Counted from the first letter of the stretch, positions 33,380-47,530 are shown. The stretch: DNA of 64,000 bases from Diphasiastrum complanatum (GCA_029204225.1 CM055096.1:36309073-36373072); one strand, 5' to 3'. Notes: generated by a model from the letters alone, not told the origin. A program made the numbers and translations.

Positions 33380-36300
33380 TTCTTCCCCTCTTAAACCAGT
33401 TCTGTCCTCAGAACGAGTAACTAGGGAAAATCCAATTTGTATGCTTTTAACTCTTCCAATGAATCATTATCCTCAATTTGACCAACCTACCTAAACAAGC
33501 ACACAGAGATAGAACAATTTCTCAATTGTTTATCTCTGATCCTGAGTACTCATTCAGGGTCCAAAGGTAAAGTGCTTTATCCCTAGCATCACATATGCCA
33601 GAAAAAAATCGCAACCATTTAATCTTGATAGACTTAAATTGCTCCTAATTAACCGAAGATTTTAGGCTGAAAAACAGTACACAAGCATTCCTTGACTACA
33701 ATCTGTAAAGGTAAGCAAATTCCTCATAAGTAAACAATCACTTAATGAAAATGCCTGTGAGATCCAAACAATCTCAAGTTTGTACACAAATTTAGAGTTC
33801 AAATAACAAATCTAAATTTTAACTCCACCAATTGATCAAGAATTACTCATCATCTTAAGAATCATCATATTTCCCATATAATCATCTAATGACCTTTAAG
33901 TATCAATTTATGATCCGTCAATCATAAACATTTAGAATCTTATGATTCGTCAATCATAATCTATCGGATTCTAAACCCATACTTAATCATTTAGAGATAC
34001 CGGAGTATATGCACAACATACCACTCAGGAAATATAAGAAACATTCTGAAATCTTTTCCACAAGGAAAATTACTAGATTCCAAGAATATTCTTCCATCTC
34101 GATTCTTAACCAGATTATGAGTTCCAAATTCTACAATCAACCAAGTGATTAAAGATCATTATAACATTTGTCTTTAACAAATAATAAACTTTATACAATC
34201 ACCTAGAACCACATCTAGAGATTATAAAGTTCTGTTGAATTCCAACTGAATTCATTGGTTATCCTTGACATTAGTTAGACTCTGTCATCCAATGTATGTA
34301 TATGAGCTCACTGGGATGTAGTCAATAACTTAGGATATTTCTCCTTCAAGAAATATTCTATATTAAGAATCTTCTATATTCTATGCACAGTTCTCATAAA
34401 TGAATCCAAATGACTCACTAATCATGTGACTTACAAGCAATATAGATCGAAATAAACAGTTCCTGGTGAATTCTCTTCACACTGCTTATTTATCCAATTA
34501 ACTTCTAATCAAGAGTAATCCAATTACTCAAGTCAATTGTAAATGATTCAGAAATCTTAAATGTCTAGGTGCAGATCTCAATTATACATGTATAACACCA
34601 CATTTAGATCTTCTTCCAAACCATAAATAAGTTAATGAATTATCCTTTCCACAGAAAGAGACATTAACCTGCAAGTAATTGTTCCACACATTACTTGTTC
34701 ATATGTCTATGCACTCTGACTAGTTTAAGTATATGATATAAACTCAGTACATAGGAAACACATAGTAGATCCACAAGATTAAGATGTGCATAAGCAACTT
34801 ATCCAACTATGTTTGTATACATAAACATAGGCTATAAACTGACAGATATCCACAATCTGCATATGTTACTCACATAATTCACTGAGAATCTTGCAACTCA
34901 GCTATCAAAGAACCCTATTTCTCATGAGTAAATAACATATTCGGGAAATCTTTGAAGTGAATAACTCCACATCACAAGTTTTCCAACCATCTGACTCTTA
35001 TTAACAAAATTCCTTCTACCAATCAACCTACAACAGATCTTAGCGTACAAACCAAGATTAGGCTAACTCATACAAACATCTTTGGACATAGAATTAAGAT
35101 TAAATCTTTATTCCACTGATCCAATTCATAACAAAATGGTACTTGGTTACAATCAGTGAATCTTAATTTAATCTTTACCATTACTTCCCACATTAATGAA
35201 TATGACACAGCTCAATAACCCCAAAACTCATCTAGTTCCAGATTACTCAAAATAATCACTTAGAGAGTTTGTCTATTTCAAACTGGATAGTTCTACCATT
35301 GCACACATACAAGATTTTTTGTCAAAATCAATTCAATTGGCTGATTCCTCGAAAGACTTATCCCTATCTTTTCTTCCCCCCTTTTAAAAAAGAAATTCCA
35401 TAATTTTGATTTAAAAGTTCCCAGGAGACAACGTATAAGATATCAAAGATTCGAAAAAGCCAGTAATGAGTATCCAATACTATTACAAACAGGACTTTTT
35501 CCTCAGAATCATAGAATATCTTATCCCGAATGATAGAAATATTAACTCTCGATAATCAACTATCAAAATAGAGACTAACGTTAGGGTTCAGGAAACCTAA
35601 GTTCCGAGCCATATTCAAAAATCTCATATGGAAGTACAATTTCATATAATTTAACGATCCTTCAGAACAGAGTTCTACACTGGAAGGAATTATAGGAATC
35701 TCAATCCAATTGTCATGTAATAAGAAATTTTTAAAGAGTAGAGGTCTAATAAAATAGAGAAATAGATGTAAGGGCATCCATATTTTGTAATTAATGAGAT
35801 ACCATAAGGGATTGATCTATATCTCATAATTCCCAAAATACCCTTAACAAAAACCAATGGACTCTGTTAGTATTACCATTACAACAATCCCTAACCATCG
35901 GTCTACAGATCATTCTACCCAAGAAATCCCCTTTAGAATCACTGATGTCCCATACCACCAGCTTTTCCTCCAAGACTCCTCTGCATCCAGATCTGTTTTG
36001 CCCAAAAAGTCAAAAAAGACGATTTGGCATTCCTATACCCAGATATAGGATCAAATTCACAACCAATCCAGGAGATAGTTCTAACAATTGAAATCTCTCA
36101 TGCTTCTTTAGTGTTACTCAAAGAATACCATTTCATATTGTACCCAACATCCAGTACAATAGAATGTATTACTAACCCAAAGAACCATAGATTTCAACAA
36201 AAACCGAATCTCATACTGTCCTAGATATCCAATATCTATTCCAGAATCGGTAAAAAGAACTTAATTCTTTTAACAAGTTAGAACTCTCTTGGTTGTTACT

Positions 36301-37000
36301 GTCATTACAGAGAAATACTCTATAACTGAAAAGAATCCAAATTACTAGATTCCTGTATGGAACACCTTCTATCTGCATTACTTTGCAAGATCCAAATCCA
36401 ATTGCAAAATAGAGATGGTTCCATAAATGGATTATCAGTCTTGCCACTACTTTTCCCTTAGAATCCTCAAATTCTAATTCACCCTGGGGAAAAGGAATCC
36501 AAATTCCTAGAGGTAGTCTCCTTAAATAATTCCAATTTTATTCTCACTTGCAATTAGTTATACTTCAGGAATTGAATGTAAATTAAATAACTGGATCACT
36601 AAGACCAGCAATCATGTACATATCAGACTTCCACTTTTTTCCCCCCTTCCAAAAATGGTTCCGGTTAACAAAACCCCAAATTTGTACTAGGAAAAAGTTC
36701 AATTTGGTATCGTTAACTTTATCACTATCCCCTTGACAATTTTGATTTGTTCATTAAGTGCCGCACTTAATCCCTGGCAAATCCCCTTATAGACCAGCAT
36801 AAAACTGTTCTACTGGATTTACATTATTCTTGGTCCTTATTGATCCTTAAAACTTTTATTAGCTTTTTACTAATCAAATAACTATGTGATCATCGGGTTG
36901 GACTTACACCGCAGGGTGCCTAATCCCTCTCACTTATTAATTGCTAATAAATGAATAATCTAATTAGGGTTGCCTCAATATCTGCAAACCCTCCAACAAT
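32928..37000 (-). mobile_element. Element R2: large non-coding LTR element (LARD-like), one LTR seen
   Basis: Minus strand by comparison with R1. It has an LTR at 32928-33379 followed by a polypurine tract and about 3.6 kb of AT-rich sequence without a credible ORF. Many blocks match the R1 interior in the same order, for example CAATTTATGATCCGTCAATC (33904 region and 40887 region) and ACAACGTATAAGATATCAAA (35429 and 42394 regions). Its 5' LTR was not recognised, and the right boundary near 37000 is a guess. Confidence 0.65.
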
Positions 37001-37127
37001 ATCCCCCACCAAAACTGGTGGCGGTCCCATGACACCTCGCGAGATTTATTATTTAGGACTTTGTATAGCTTCAAGCCTAAGCTTCATTAAATGATATTGG
37101 ACTTTTTCTATGAATTCAAGGCGCGGC

Positions 37128-37946
37128 TCATTGAAATCTCTGTCGTGTGAAAAAAAAACACTTATTGATCACGGACAACCAATTGTAAGTTGTCCATGTA
37201 ACGAATTTCTTATCCCATGAGCCACCCATCATTGCCGCACGATAGTACAGTCTTGCTAATGGTAGATGATCCCGGGACTTTGTTTGATGCCATTGGAATA
37301 TTAGGATCGAAACATAAGGCAGGCAAACAGTTGTCCCAATTGATGCCAAAGTAGCCAAATCTTTAGCAAAAATGGCTGATTGTCTAACCGTAGGAGCTGG
37401 TGAAAATAGATATTCTTGGGCATAGGATTGAAGCGCTCGATGGAAGTCCACTCGATGGAAGTCCATTGATATGTTCCAACTGAACGTCTTATGGATGATT
37501 GGCCAATTCGTACGCAGCGAGATAGTTTCACCCCACTCACCTCCTGCGTCTCGTCGACGTACTCAACAACCACTACCAGCTGCGGAACCGCTTCCTGCCG
37601 CAAGTCACTTTGAACTACCCATCCCCCCATCCTCTGCCACCACCCTCGCCATTGACTCCTCAGTAGTGCCTTCTGTGACAATTGGCTCCACAATTCAAGT
37701 CGCAGAAGTGCATGCCAGCTCACCCCCACACCCTACAGCCATGTCGCCGGCTACCAAAGGTTCATGGAACCGTTCGATGATTCTAGTCCCATTGATATAG
37801 AAGAACAATTCATCCTGCCACAGAGCCCTGTGCCTTTTAATCCAAACTCCCTTGGAATGGGATTCGAGCAGTCCCTAGACGCCTCACAAACTATGGATTC
37901 TAGGGGAGCAATGGTCAAACTAGCGTTTTGCCTCCTAGAAGTGTAG
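37128..37946. other. Unassigned region with short ORFs, higher GC
   Basis: Less AT-rich than its surroundings. On the + strand two overlapping frames (37471-37800 and 37764-37946) encode proline/serine-rich and acidic peptides, the second ending SRGAMVKLAFCLLEV. On the minus strand MASNKVPGSS near 37290 resembles the start of a copia gag after a primer-like TGGCATCAAAC. Nothing is recognised with confidence. It may be a broken transposon start or a captured gene fragment. Confidence 0.2.
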
Positions 37947-38496
37947 TAGAAAGGGCACAAACAGATCTTATTTTCAGTAGCTAGTTGAATTTGCTTTGGT
38001 TCTCAGTAATTGTTAATGCTACACAGTTTGGGCTATCAACTCTATGGATGATGATCACTTTTGCAATCATTTCATTGGAGATTTTTAGCGCAATGTGCAT
38101 ACAGTTGCGGGCATAAATATTGGGCCATAGAGTTGGGGCATAAATATTGGGGCCTTATTTACGTGCATTTAAACCCCCATTTTTATCTACGGGGGGGTGT
38201 AGGGGGAGCAAGTCCCCCCCGAAGCAAAAAGCGAGGTACAATTGCTCTACAGTTCTCTGTCTTTATCCCACTGGAATCATCTGTGATCGTAACGAACAGG
38301 CTAGAGTTAGTTTTGAATTTTTATCCTTGACAGAACCCAACATGGATTAATGCACCTAAACTTGACTAAATTGTACCAGAAATGCTCGACAAACTACACA
38401 ATAATAATGCTCCTAATTGGAGCTTTCATCCGATACCCATATTGCCCACAAAAAAAAAAAAAAACAGAAAACACGTTTCTACCCGAAACCCGAAAC
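37947..38496. other. No gene seen
   Basis: Contains a G-run/C-run inverted pair near 38185-38220 (seven G, then GGGGGAGCAAGTCCCCC) and an A tract at 38448-38464. No supported ORF. Confidence 0.4.
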
Positions 38497-39000
<504 letters not shown>

Positions 39001-39087
39001 CTAAGAAGAGGATAATGTCCAGGATTATATGGTACGTAGACCATTTACAGACTCAACTGGCATCTCGTCAGTGCTCTAACTCTCTCA

Positions 39088-39564
39088 CTACCTCTGAACA
39101 ATCTCAAATATCTCATTAATAGCAGCAGGTTTAATATCTACAGAATGAATGATACCATCCCTGTAGATCAACCGCTTTTCATTCGTTAGAGCCTCCTGTT
39201 TTGCCTTCTTCCGTTCTTGAACCTGAATGAAAGTAAGGTCTTCATCCAGGTATATCGTGGTGCCCCGCAGTGTAGATCTCTTCCCTAGCACTGCATGACG
39301 ACCAGGGGCAGATGCAAAGCGTATAACAAGAGTACCTAGATCTCTCTTAGGCCGCCATGCAGTGGTGTTGAAGACTCTCTTCAAGAAACTTTTTAGCTTA
39401 ACCAACAACATCATGGGAGTTCGTAATACCTCTGACTCAGACATTAAGAGCCTTTTGCTCCCGCAAATGGTTCTCGGTGAACGTAGCTGAGATAAAAGGT
39501 GGAGGTGGTAGAACAGTAGTATTAGGACCTTTAAGCACATCTGTCCAGGATCGGACAGCAATAT
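39088..39564 (-). pseudogene. LINE-IV ORF1, C-terminal part
   Basis: Minus strand, continuing from 46541 across element R1. Reads WTDVLKGPNT, then ENHLREQKALNV, a frameshift near 39437, then an RRM-like region LVIRFASAPGRHAVLGKRS and TTIYLDEDLTFIQVQERKK, ending at a stop at 39088. It corresponds to the RNA-binding half of ORF1 in LINE-I and LINE-II. Confidence 0.75.
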
Positions 39565-40053
39565 TGTAAAGACCACTAGGGAAAACCCCTAAGATGAGGA
39601 TAGGAAAACACAAGAGAGACTGTGGAGCAAAACCACCCAACCAATCCTAGATCCCTCCTGGAGAATCCTCTTGGATCTAGCCCCCAAACCATGCCAATGT
39701 GACAGCAAGAGGAGAAGAGCTCATCAGGTAACCTAGACCAAGTCGTCGACGGGATAATCTCTACCTCAATATATAGAGAGTAGGATCCAACGCATGAGCA
39801 CATGCAATCCCCATGCAGGTCAACTATAAATAGGTCACAGCTCTACATGCATACCTCCTGCCTATAATAGTCACACGCACATGCACTACTCCATATGTCT
39901 CAGTTAGAGTGTCTGGGTCCTCTCAAGGTCATTAGTCACCAACAGGCCTTGACTTGGAATAAAATCTAGGCATGACCAATAATCTCGAACACTGGAGGGC
40001 CGGTCTACCATATTAGGACTATTCCAGGTCCTTAACCGAATATGGCCATAACA
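39565..40053 (-). repeat. 3' LTR of R1
   Basis: 489 bp. Contains CTATAAATAGG near 39824, a possible TATA region on either strand. The polypurine tract AAGGGAGGAAGAA (minus strand) follows at 40054-40066. Confidence 0.9.
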
Positions 40054-40066
40054 TTCTTCCTCCCTT

Positions 40067-43000
40067 AAACAGGTTTTGTCCTCAGAACGGGAAAAAGAAA
40101 ACATGAAACTATTTCTTAAGCTTTCAAATCTTACCCATGAACCATTATTCTTAGTCTGATCTTTCCATCTGAATAAGTACTCAGAGATGCAACAATTCTT
40201 TAATTGCTTGCTTCTACTCATGAATACCAATTCAAATTCCAAAAGATACACTAAGCTATAAATCCTTCAAATGGGTAGATCTTATCCAAAATAAATACTT
40301 ATCACCTTCATATAATCCCAATTACATGAAATTTTGGGTGATTTTACTTTATTTCAAAAATCAAATCCAAAAGCTAAAGAAATTTCATTTCAATTTCTTG
40401 CACTAAATAAGGCTTCTCGGTACAAATATTCTTAGAATATCCAAATATTCTAAAATACCACAATTTAGTCATCTAAAATCTCTAGGAGATCCATCAAGTC
40501 TCAGACAATCATAACTCAAACCAGAGTACTGCAGTTACTCTAATGAATTAACAGCCCCATTTCTAGCATCATATGCAATTAATCAGCATCTATCTGTATC
40601 TTAATAGATTTATCTGTCTCCTACAAAACTGGAGATTTAGACTGAACTTTGTACACAAGCACTTATAGACTACAATCTGTCAAGAAAGCAATTACTCATA
40701 AGTAAACAATTACTTAATGGAAAGGCTTGTGAGATCCATACAATCTCAAGTGTGTATGAGAGTAAAGCAATTTACAGTTCAAATAACATATCTAAATCCT
40801 CGACTCATCCAATTGATCAAGAATTTCTCATTATCTTAAGAATTTTTACATTTCCATATAATCTTCAAATGACTTTTAAGTATCAATTTATGATCCGTCA
40901 ATCATAAACATTTAGAATCTTATGATTTGTCAATCATAATTTACAGGATTCCAAAATCATACTTAATCATTGAAAGATATTGGAGTATATGTACAACATA
41001 CAAATATAAGAATCATTCTGAAATCTTTTCCATAAGGAAAATCGCTGGATTCCAAGAGTATTCTTCCAAACCAATTCTTATCAGATTATGAGTTTCAAAT
41101 TCTACAATCAACCAAGAAATTAAAGACTATTATAACATTCATCTTTAACAATATAAACTTTATACAATCTCCTAGAACAACATCTAGATATTTCAAAGCT
41201 CTGCTGAATTCCCAAAATTCAGTTTACCATTCTTGGCACCATTAGGATCCGGTATCCACTTGAGCTCTCTGGGATACTATCACTAATGAATCAAGTCTAT
41301 TTCTCAACTGAGAAATACTCATCCAAGAAATCAGTATCCTATGCACATAGTTTTCCCAGATGAATCCAAATGACTCACAAATTATGTGTCTTACAAGCAA
41401 TACACACATAACAAACAGTTTCCGGTGAATTCTCTTCACACTGTCCGTTTTACCAATTAACTTCCACAGGAGTAAATCAACTACCCAAGTTAATTGCTCA
41501 TGATTTAGAAATCTTAAATGTCTAGGTGCAGATCTTAATTGTACATGTACAACACCACATTTAGACCCATATCCAAATCACTTTAAGTTAACCAATAGAT
41601 CTATCAGAATAGATCTGTTAACTCTGCAAGTAATTGTCAAACACAATACTTGATCACATGTTTATGTTCAACAACTAGGTTAAGTGCATCAAATAACCTT
41701 AGTAACCAGGAATACATAGTAGATCCACACAAGATTAATCGTGCACATATGAGAATAATCTCACTATGACCCAGTACATAAACACATATGTCATTATCTG
41801 GAAGATTCCTCTCAAAATCCGCATATGTTACTCACATATATCACTGAGAATCTCGTAACTCAGCTACAGAAAATTCTATTTCTCTTGAGTAAATAACATA
41901 TATGGGAAATCTCTGAAGTGAATAGTTCCACATCATAAGTTTTCCAACTATCATACTTTTATCAACAAAATTCCTTCAATCATTCAACCTACTTCAGATC
42001 TTAGTGTGCAAACCAAGACTAGGCTGACTTATACAGACATCTTTGGACAAAAGGTTCAGATTAAAGCTTTATTCCACTGATCCAATCCATAACTAAATGG
42101 TACTTGGTAGCCAATCAGCGAATCTTAATTCAATCTTTACCATTACTTCCCATATTCATGAATATCTCATAGCTCAAAAACCTCCAAATCTCCTCTAGTT
42201 CCACATTATTCAAAATAATCACTAGAGATTTCCTCTATTCACACATGATAGTTCCACCAATGCACACAAACTGGATTCCATAAAAGAAATCTATGCGACT
42301 GGTTGATCCCATGAAAGTCTGATTCCTATCATTTTCTTCTCCCCCTTTTTAAAAGAAATTTCACAATTTCGATTAAAAAGTTCCTAGAGACAACGTATAA
42401 GATATCAAAGATTCGAAAAAGTCAGTAATGAGTATTCAATACTATTACAAACCGGACTTTCTCCTTAAAATCATAAAATATCTTATCTCGAGTGATAGAA
42501 ACATTACTCTCAATAATCAACTATCAAATAGCGATAATAATTTGGGCTCAGGAAGTCTAAATTCCACTTAATCAATTGGAAACATCATTTGATTCTGAGC
42601 TATATTCACAAACCTGAAATGGAAGCATGAATTCATATAACTTAAACAATCCTTCAGAACCAAGTTCTACACTAGAAGGAATTATATAAATCTCAGTGCA
42701 ATTATCTCGTATATAAGAAATTTCTAAAAAGTAGAGGTTTAAAATTAATAGAGAAATATCTTTTAAGGGTTTCTGATTTGGAATTTATGAGATACCACTG
42801 AGGGATCCGGATCTGTATCTCATAACCTCTCCAAATACCCTGAATAGGCTTTACCAATGGTTTCAACTGTTAGCATTATCGTTAATGTAAATACTAACCA
42901 CTGGCCTACAGATCATTTTCACACAAGAATTTCCTCTTTGAAATTACTGATGTCCCATACCACCAGTTTTCTCTCCAAGAAAGTCCTTTGCTTTTAGATC

Positions 43001-46000
43001 CGACCTTCAGAAAATCAAAAGACTATCTGAACATCCTATACCTAATATAGGACCCGATCGTCAAAAAGATCTTTAACCACATTATTTGATAATCCAGAGA
43101 TCTCATAACTTCATCTGGATTTCCAATACCAGATATGCACATATCTATTCCACCAAGTACTGGAGTACCCCCAAATTTGTTCCAAATGAATTGCAATAAT
43201 CCATTAACAAAATTGTGATTTAACAAGAATCTGCGCATGGCTTTACCGTCACATAAACAACCCATCTGGCTGGTACTATCCATCCCGAAATCCTACCATC
43301 TGAGAGTTACAACTCTTAGGAATAAGGTTCAGTACAGTACAAATGTGAACCAAGTGTCATTCTCGTTCCATGTCACAATTTTCCGTAACAAAATAGGGTC
43401 AATTCATGGTCCTATAGATATTCAAAATAAATTCAACTTAATGAATTCAAAAAACAGGTGTTATGCAATTTCCTTACAGGGATTCTCAATCAACCCAAAT
43501 TACACAACACTATCACATTTACCTACTCAGGTGCCTCATTTTCTTCCTCCCTTAGATTTTTCGGTCACCCAAAAATTCTTTTAGCGAAGGTCCCCGCAAA
43601 TTCCATTGAAAATGCTAGGTACTTACCTTTTGACCACACCAGTTCATTTCCATTACTTCGTTAAAGTTGCCATAATCAATAAAAAATCAATAAAATTTGG
43701 TTTCGGGTATTTTTTACTATATTCGATACACTTATTTTTTTAATTGAATATAGAACTACCTCCCAAAAATTACGACCTTATTCCATTTATTCACTTTAAT
43801 AAGTATCTGAAAAGCTTTAGTTTCCACTATCCTGAAGATCATAATCTTTTAGGATAACGTATTGGTGTAACACCGAAGTCAAAAAAGGAAGAATCGAAAA
43901 TATCTTTTAACTCAATTAACTGAGAATATTGCTATTCCAGAGTTAAACCGATAAAAGCACAGTACCAGGAACCAAAAATTCCCACTAACTGGGTACTTGC
44001 CTGGAGAACTAATCCACTACCATTATTTTGTCAAGATCGGTTCAGAAAAATTCAAACCGATTGATACAGCTTGACACAAAAACAACAATATTGAGTTTTC
44101 AAAACTAGGCTTATAGTTGACTGACAAGTTGATAAGGCCTCAATCATGCATATTGCTCTTGGAGAAGAAGAAAAATTAAATTTTTCCTGCCAAGACCGGG
44201 AAACAATATCCAAAAACCAAGGTTCTAGCATTGACAACCAAGCACCAAGAAACCGAAATTTATCTTACTGGGTGCTGGTAACTTAAATTCACCGAGTCGA
44301 TTTTGCAACCCATTTTGGAATCAATTATCAAGTTACCGATCGTCAAGCCCATAGAAAACCTCAATCAACCGGCATGCAAAAGCATCGATACGGACGTTCA
44401 TGCAATTCAACCAACTGCCGTCCTACCCCATGCAACAGAATCAACTAAGCACCAAAAACCATGCAAAAGCCAAAAGCCTAGTCCCACATGCAAAAACCCT
44501 AATAGGTTATGCAAAAACCAAGGGGAGGCCAGCTGCATCAGCCGCCATCAGCATCGTGGGAGAAAAGGCTGCCTGAAGCGAGAGAGAGAGAAGAAGATAG
44601 CCCGCAGGCAGGGACTACACACATCGTGCATCACTCAGCCCTCTTCAGCGCTACAGCAACTCGCTTTCAGACCCATTTCGAGCTCCACAAAACAAGACAA
44701 TGATTCATCATCACAAAAAACAGATTACCAGGAGAGCGAGAGAGAGATTTAGCAGGCTCGCGCCCCATTCTGGGCCATCTGCCATCCCATCTCAGTTCGT
44801 TTTGCCACAGTTGCCTCTGCTACAAAAAAAATCAGTCATCTCTTTCCTCCTTGCAGTCGCTCTTCCTTCTGAATTTAGAAGTATGCAGGTTCGCGACTCT
44901 TCACACGAGTAAGAGAGAGTTTATTTCAAGCAGAAACAGAGAAAGGTCATGCCATGCAGCTATTTTCAACTACCGAGAACCCTCTTTCTTCGCTAAGAGA
45001 ATAGACAGAAAGGTGCGCCCCTCTGATTGCCATCAGTGAGTTGCCTGAGCTGATCCTTTGCAGAATCAATATCCAAAAGGAATCCATCAGCTTTACAGCT
45101 GTTTCAACCAGGAAGCTGATCAATCCAAGCAACACTGACAGCCAATAGCTCAGCTAATCAAGGCAATCACGGGTTTCCTTAATGCCCTCATTCAGAACAG
45201 TTTATGCTTTGAAAAAGCGTCCAATAGCCGCTCAACTCATCTACCAGTCAGGGTGTTCAACACCTCATTTCAATCATCTATCCAGTACCCAGAAAAGGTG
45301 ATAAACACACCTTTGTACTGCTGATATTTTTGCAGGAACTCTAGTTCAGATACTCAGAACTGACTCTCATTCATGCATTAATCCCAAAAGGAAATGATTG
45401 AACCAATCTGGCAGAAACAACTGAAACAGGGTTCTACTGCATGCAATCCTTAATCCAAATCCTTATCTGTTTTTTCTAGAAGAACGACAATTTCCAAATC
45501 CATTCCATGTTTACAGTTTTTCAGTTTGCATAAAATACAAGAGGATTAGTTTTACAAAACCAGAAATCCTCACATGCAACCAAAAAATTCAAGATTTCCT
45601 GTAACAATCTGTTTATTTATGCAGGATAAATCGATTCCTCATCAATCCATCAATAAACATCTTGCTGCCAAATCTGAATCAAACTGTCCAAAACATTATG
45701 GACTTATGCAATCATTCATCTAAAAAGAAACAGATTTAAAACAAGAAAGTGGATCTATTCAAGCAGATCGTCAACTTCAAATGGAAATTTTTCCAAGGCT
45801 TCAGAAAATAAGAATGAATTCCTCACTAATTGACAGCATCTCTAACAAAATCAAACAAGGAGAAGTGCACTCTACCACCAAGTTTGAAAAGCATGCTTCC
45901 AACAAGAATCAGTAAATCCAAACCCAATTTTCCTTGAAAAAGACAGCACTCCAGCCAGGATGTGAATCCAAGTGCGTTCCAATTCCGATTTGATGTAAAA

Positions 46001-46038
46001 CTTCTCTCCATCCCATCCAAAAACTGCATCTTAGCCGG
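40067..46038. other. Non-coding interior of R1
   Basis: About 6 kb, AT-rich on the + strand, without an ORF over about 150 codons that looks real. 44300-44900 is less AT-rich and contains the longest frames (149 aa on the + strand), which I do not trust. The part 40070-43600 matches R2 in order; the part towards the primer site does not, as far as I can see. Confidence 0.6.
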
Positions 46039-46050
46039 GCTTTGATACCA
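46039..46050 (-). promoter_or_regulatory. Primer binding site of R1
   Basis: Minus strand TGGTATCAAAGC, one base inside the LTR; initiator Met tRNA type with one A for G. Confidence 0.8.
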
Positions 46051-46051
46051 A

Positions 46052-46540
46052 TGTAAAGACCACTAGGGAAAACCCCTAAGATGAGGATAGGAAAACACAA
46101 GAGAGACTGTGGAGCAAAACCACCCAACCAATCCTAGATCCCTCTTGGAGAAGCCTCCTGGATCTAGCCCCCAAGCCATGCCAATGTGACAGCAAGAGGA
46201 GAAGAGCTCATCAGGTAACCTAGACCAAGTCGTCGACAGGATAATCTCTACCTCAATATATAGAGAGTAGGATCCAGCGCATGAGCACATGCAATCCCCA
46301 TGCAGGTCAACTATAAATAGGTCACAGCTCTACATGCATACCTCCTGCCTATAACAGTCACACGCACATGCACTACTCCATATGTCTCAATTAGAGTGTT
46401 TGGGTCCTCTCAAGGTCATTAGTCACCAACATGCCTTGACTTGGAATAAAATCTAGGCATGACCAATAATCTCGAACACTGGAGGGCCGGTCTACCATAT
46501 TAGGACTATTCCAGGTCCTTAACCGAATATGGCCGTAACA
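46052..46540 (-). repeat. 5' LTR of R1
   Basis: 489 bp, about 98 % identical by eye to 39565-40053. Confidence 0.9.
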
Positions 46541-47017
46541 GGTATGATGCTGTTCCACTTGACTTTCAAGTTGTTGGATCTTAGCTGGTGAATGAGAGGA
46601 AGCTTCGATTTTGACAGCTGCAACTTCTTTCTTGAGATCATCGATAGACGAATCTAGTTTTTGAACGTGAGATTGAACAGCTTGGATCATAGCTTCAAGA
46701 GAAAGAAGCTTTTTTTGATGGTCGTTGAGATATTCATAGGAACGTAACTGATCTGCACGAATGACGGAGATCATAAAGGCTAGAGGCAGAAGTGATTCCT
46801 CTGTTGGGGTATTCGGGGTCAAAGGATCGGCTATGATGGATTCACTACTAGCCAGCATAGGATCTGACGGAGATATAGGGATTGCAACTGGAATAGAAGG
46901 TGAAGGTGAAGGTGAAGGTGGGTCTGAAATGGATGAAGAAGACGATGAGGCAGATGAAGAAGATGATGATGAAGCAGTGTTGGAGGGAAGGGAAAAAGCC
47001 CCTTTACGGCGAGGCAT
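46541..47017 (-). pseudogene. LINE-IV ORF1, N-terminal part
   Basis: Minus-strand ATG at 47017 gives MPRRKGAFSLPSN, a serine tract, a proline/serine-rich region (PSPSPSPSIPVAIPISPS) and a coiled coil (KLLSLEAMIQAVQSHVQKL, IQQLESQVEQHH). It then enters the R1 LTR. Layout matches L1 ORF1: disordered N-terminus, coiled coil, then the RNA-binding part at 39564-39088. The frame is open here. It could have been coding before R1 inserted. Confidence 0.75.
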
Positions 47018-47039
47018 CTCAGCGATGCACTGAGGGAAA

Positions 47040-47445
47040 CAGTGTTCAGCGCTCAGAGAGTATGGAGCAGCCTCAGGACAACAAAGTCGTTTAGGAGGGC
47101 GATGGAGCAGGTAGCCAGGAGGGCGATGGAGCAGCCTCAGTGATGGAGGAGATATCCAGGATCAGCGATGCACTGAGGGAAACAATGCGATTCAGCGCTT
47201 AGAGAGTATGGAGCAGCTTCAGGACAGCGAGGGTCAGTCGTGTAGGAGGGCGATGGAGCAGGTAGCCAGGAGGGCGATGGAGCAGCCTTAGCGATGGAGC
47301 AGATAGCCAGGAGGGCAGCCTCAACGATGGAGCATCCTCAGCGATGGAGCAGATAGCCAGGAGGGCAGCCTCAACGATGGAGCAGGTAGCCAGGAGGGCG
47401 ATGGAGCATCCTCAGCGAGGGAGCAGCCTCAGCGCCACCATAGCC

Positions 47446-47447
<2 letters not shown>
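47040..47447 (-). repeat. Tandem repeats in the LINE-IV 5' UTR
   Basis: Words GCGATGGAGCAG, GGTAGCCAGGAGGGCGATGG and CAGCCTCAG recur many times with spacing of about 20-45 bp, and a longer block (TCAGCGATGCACTGAGGGAAAC) is repeated at about 47018 and 47162. GCGATGGAG-type words also occur in the 5' UTR of LINE-II (16880-16969) and in the leader of element B (24260-24450). Confidence 0.75.

Positions 47448-47510
<63 letters not shown>
47448..47510. repeat. (GA)n tract, (TC)n tail of LINE-V
   Basis: About 63 bp of GA followed by AAAGAAAGAAAA. It joins the 5' UTR of LINE-IV and the 3' end of LINE-V. Confidence 0.85.
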
Positions 47511-47514
<4 letters not shown>

Positions 47515-47530
47515 AAGAAAATGTATTATT

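Larger units (their letters stand above)
39565..46540 (-). mobile_element. Element R1: complete non-coding LTR element (LARD-type)
   Basis: 6976 bp with two 489-bp LTRs (39565-40053 and 46052-46540) that differ at roughly ten positions by eye, a primer site and a polypurine tract, but a 6-kb AT-rich interior with no gag or pol. On the element strand the LTR is TGTTATGG...CTTTACA. Flanking 5-mers on the element strand are ATACC and ATATT, a likely target duplication with two C to T changes. It lies inside LINE-IV ORF1, and the LINE frame continues on both sides. Size and make-up fit large retrotransposon derivatives, which depend on another element's proteins. Confidence 0.85.

Noticed and set aside
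38185..38220. G-run and C-run near each other, possible G-quadruplex or hairpin
   Set aside because: Single occurrence without context; not enough to call a function.
44303..44752. 149-aa + strand ORF in the interior of R1
   Set aside because: No recognisable domain, opposite to the element strand, composition of random sequence.
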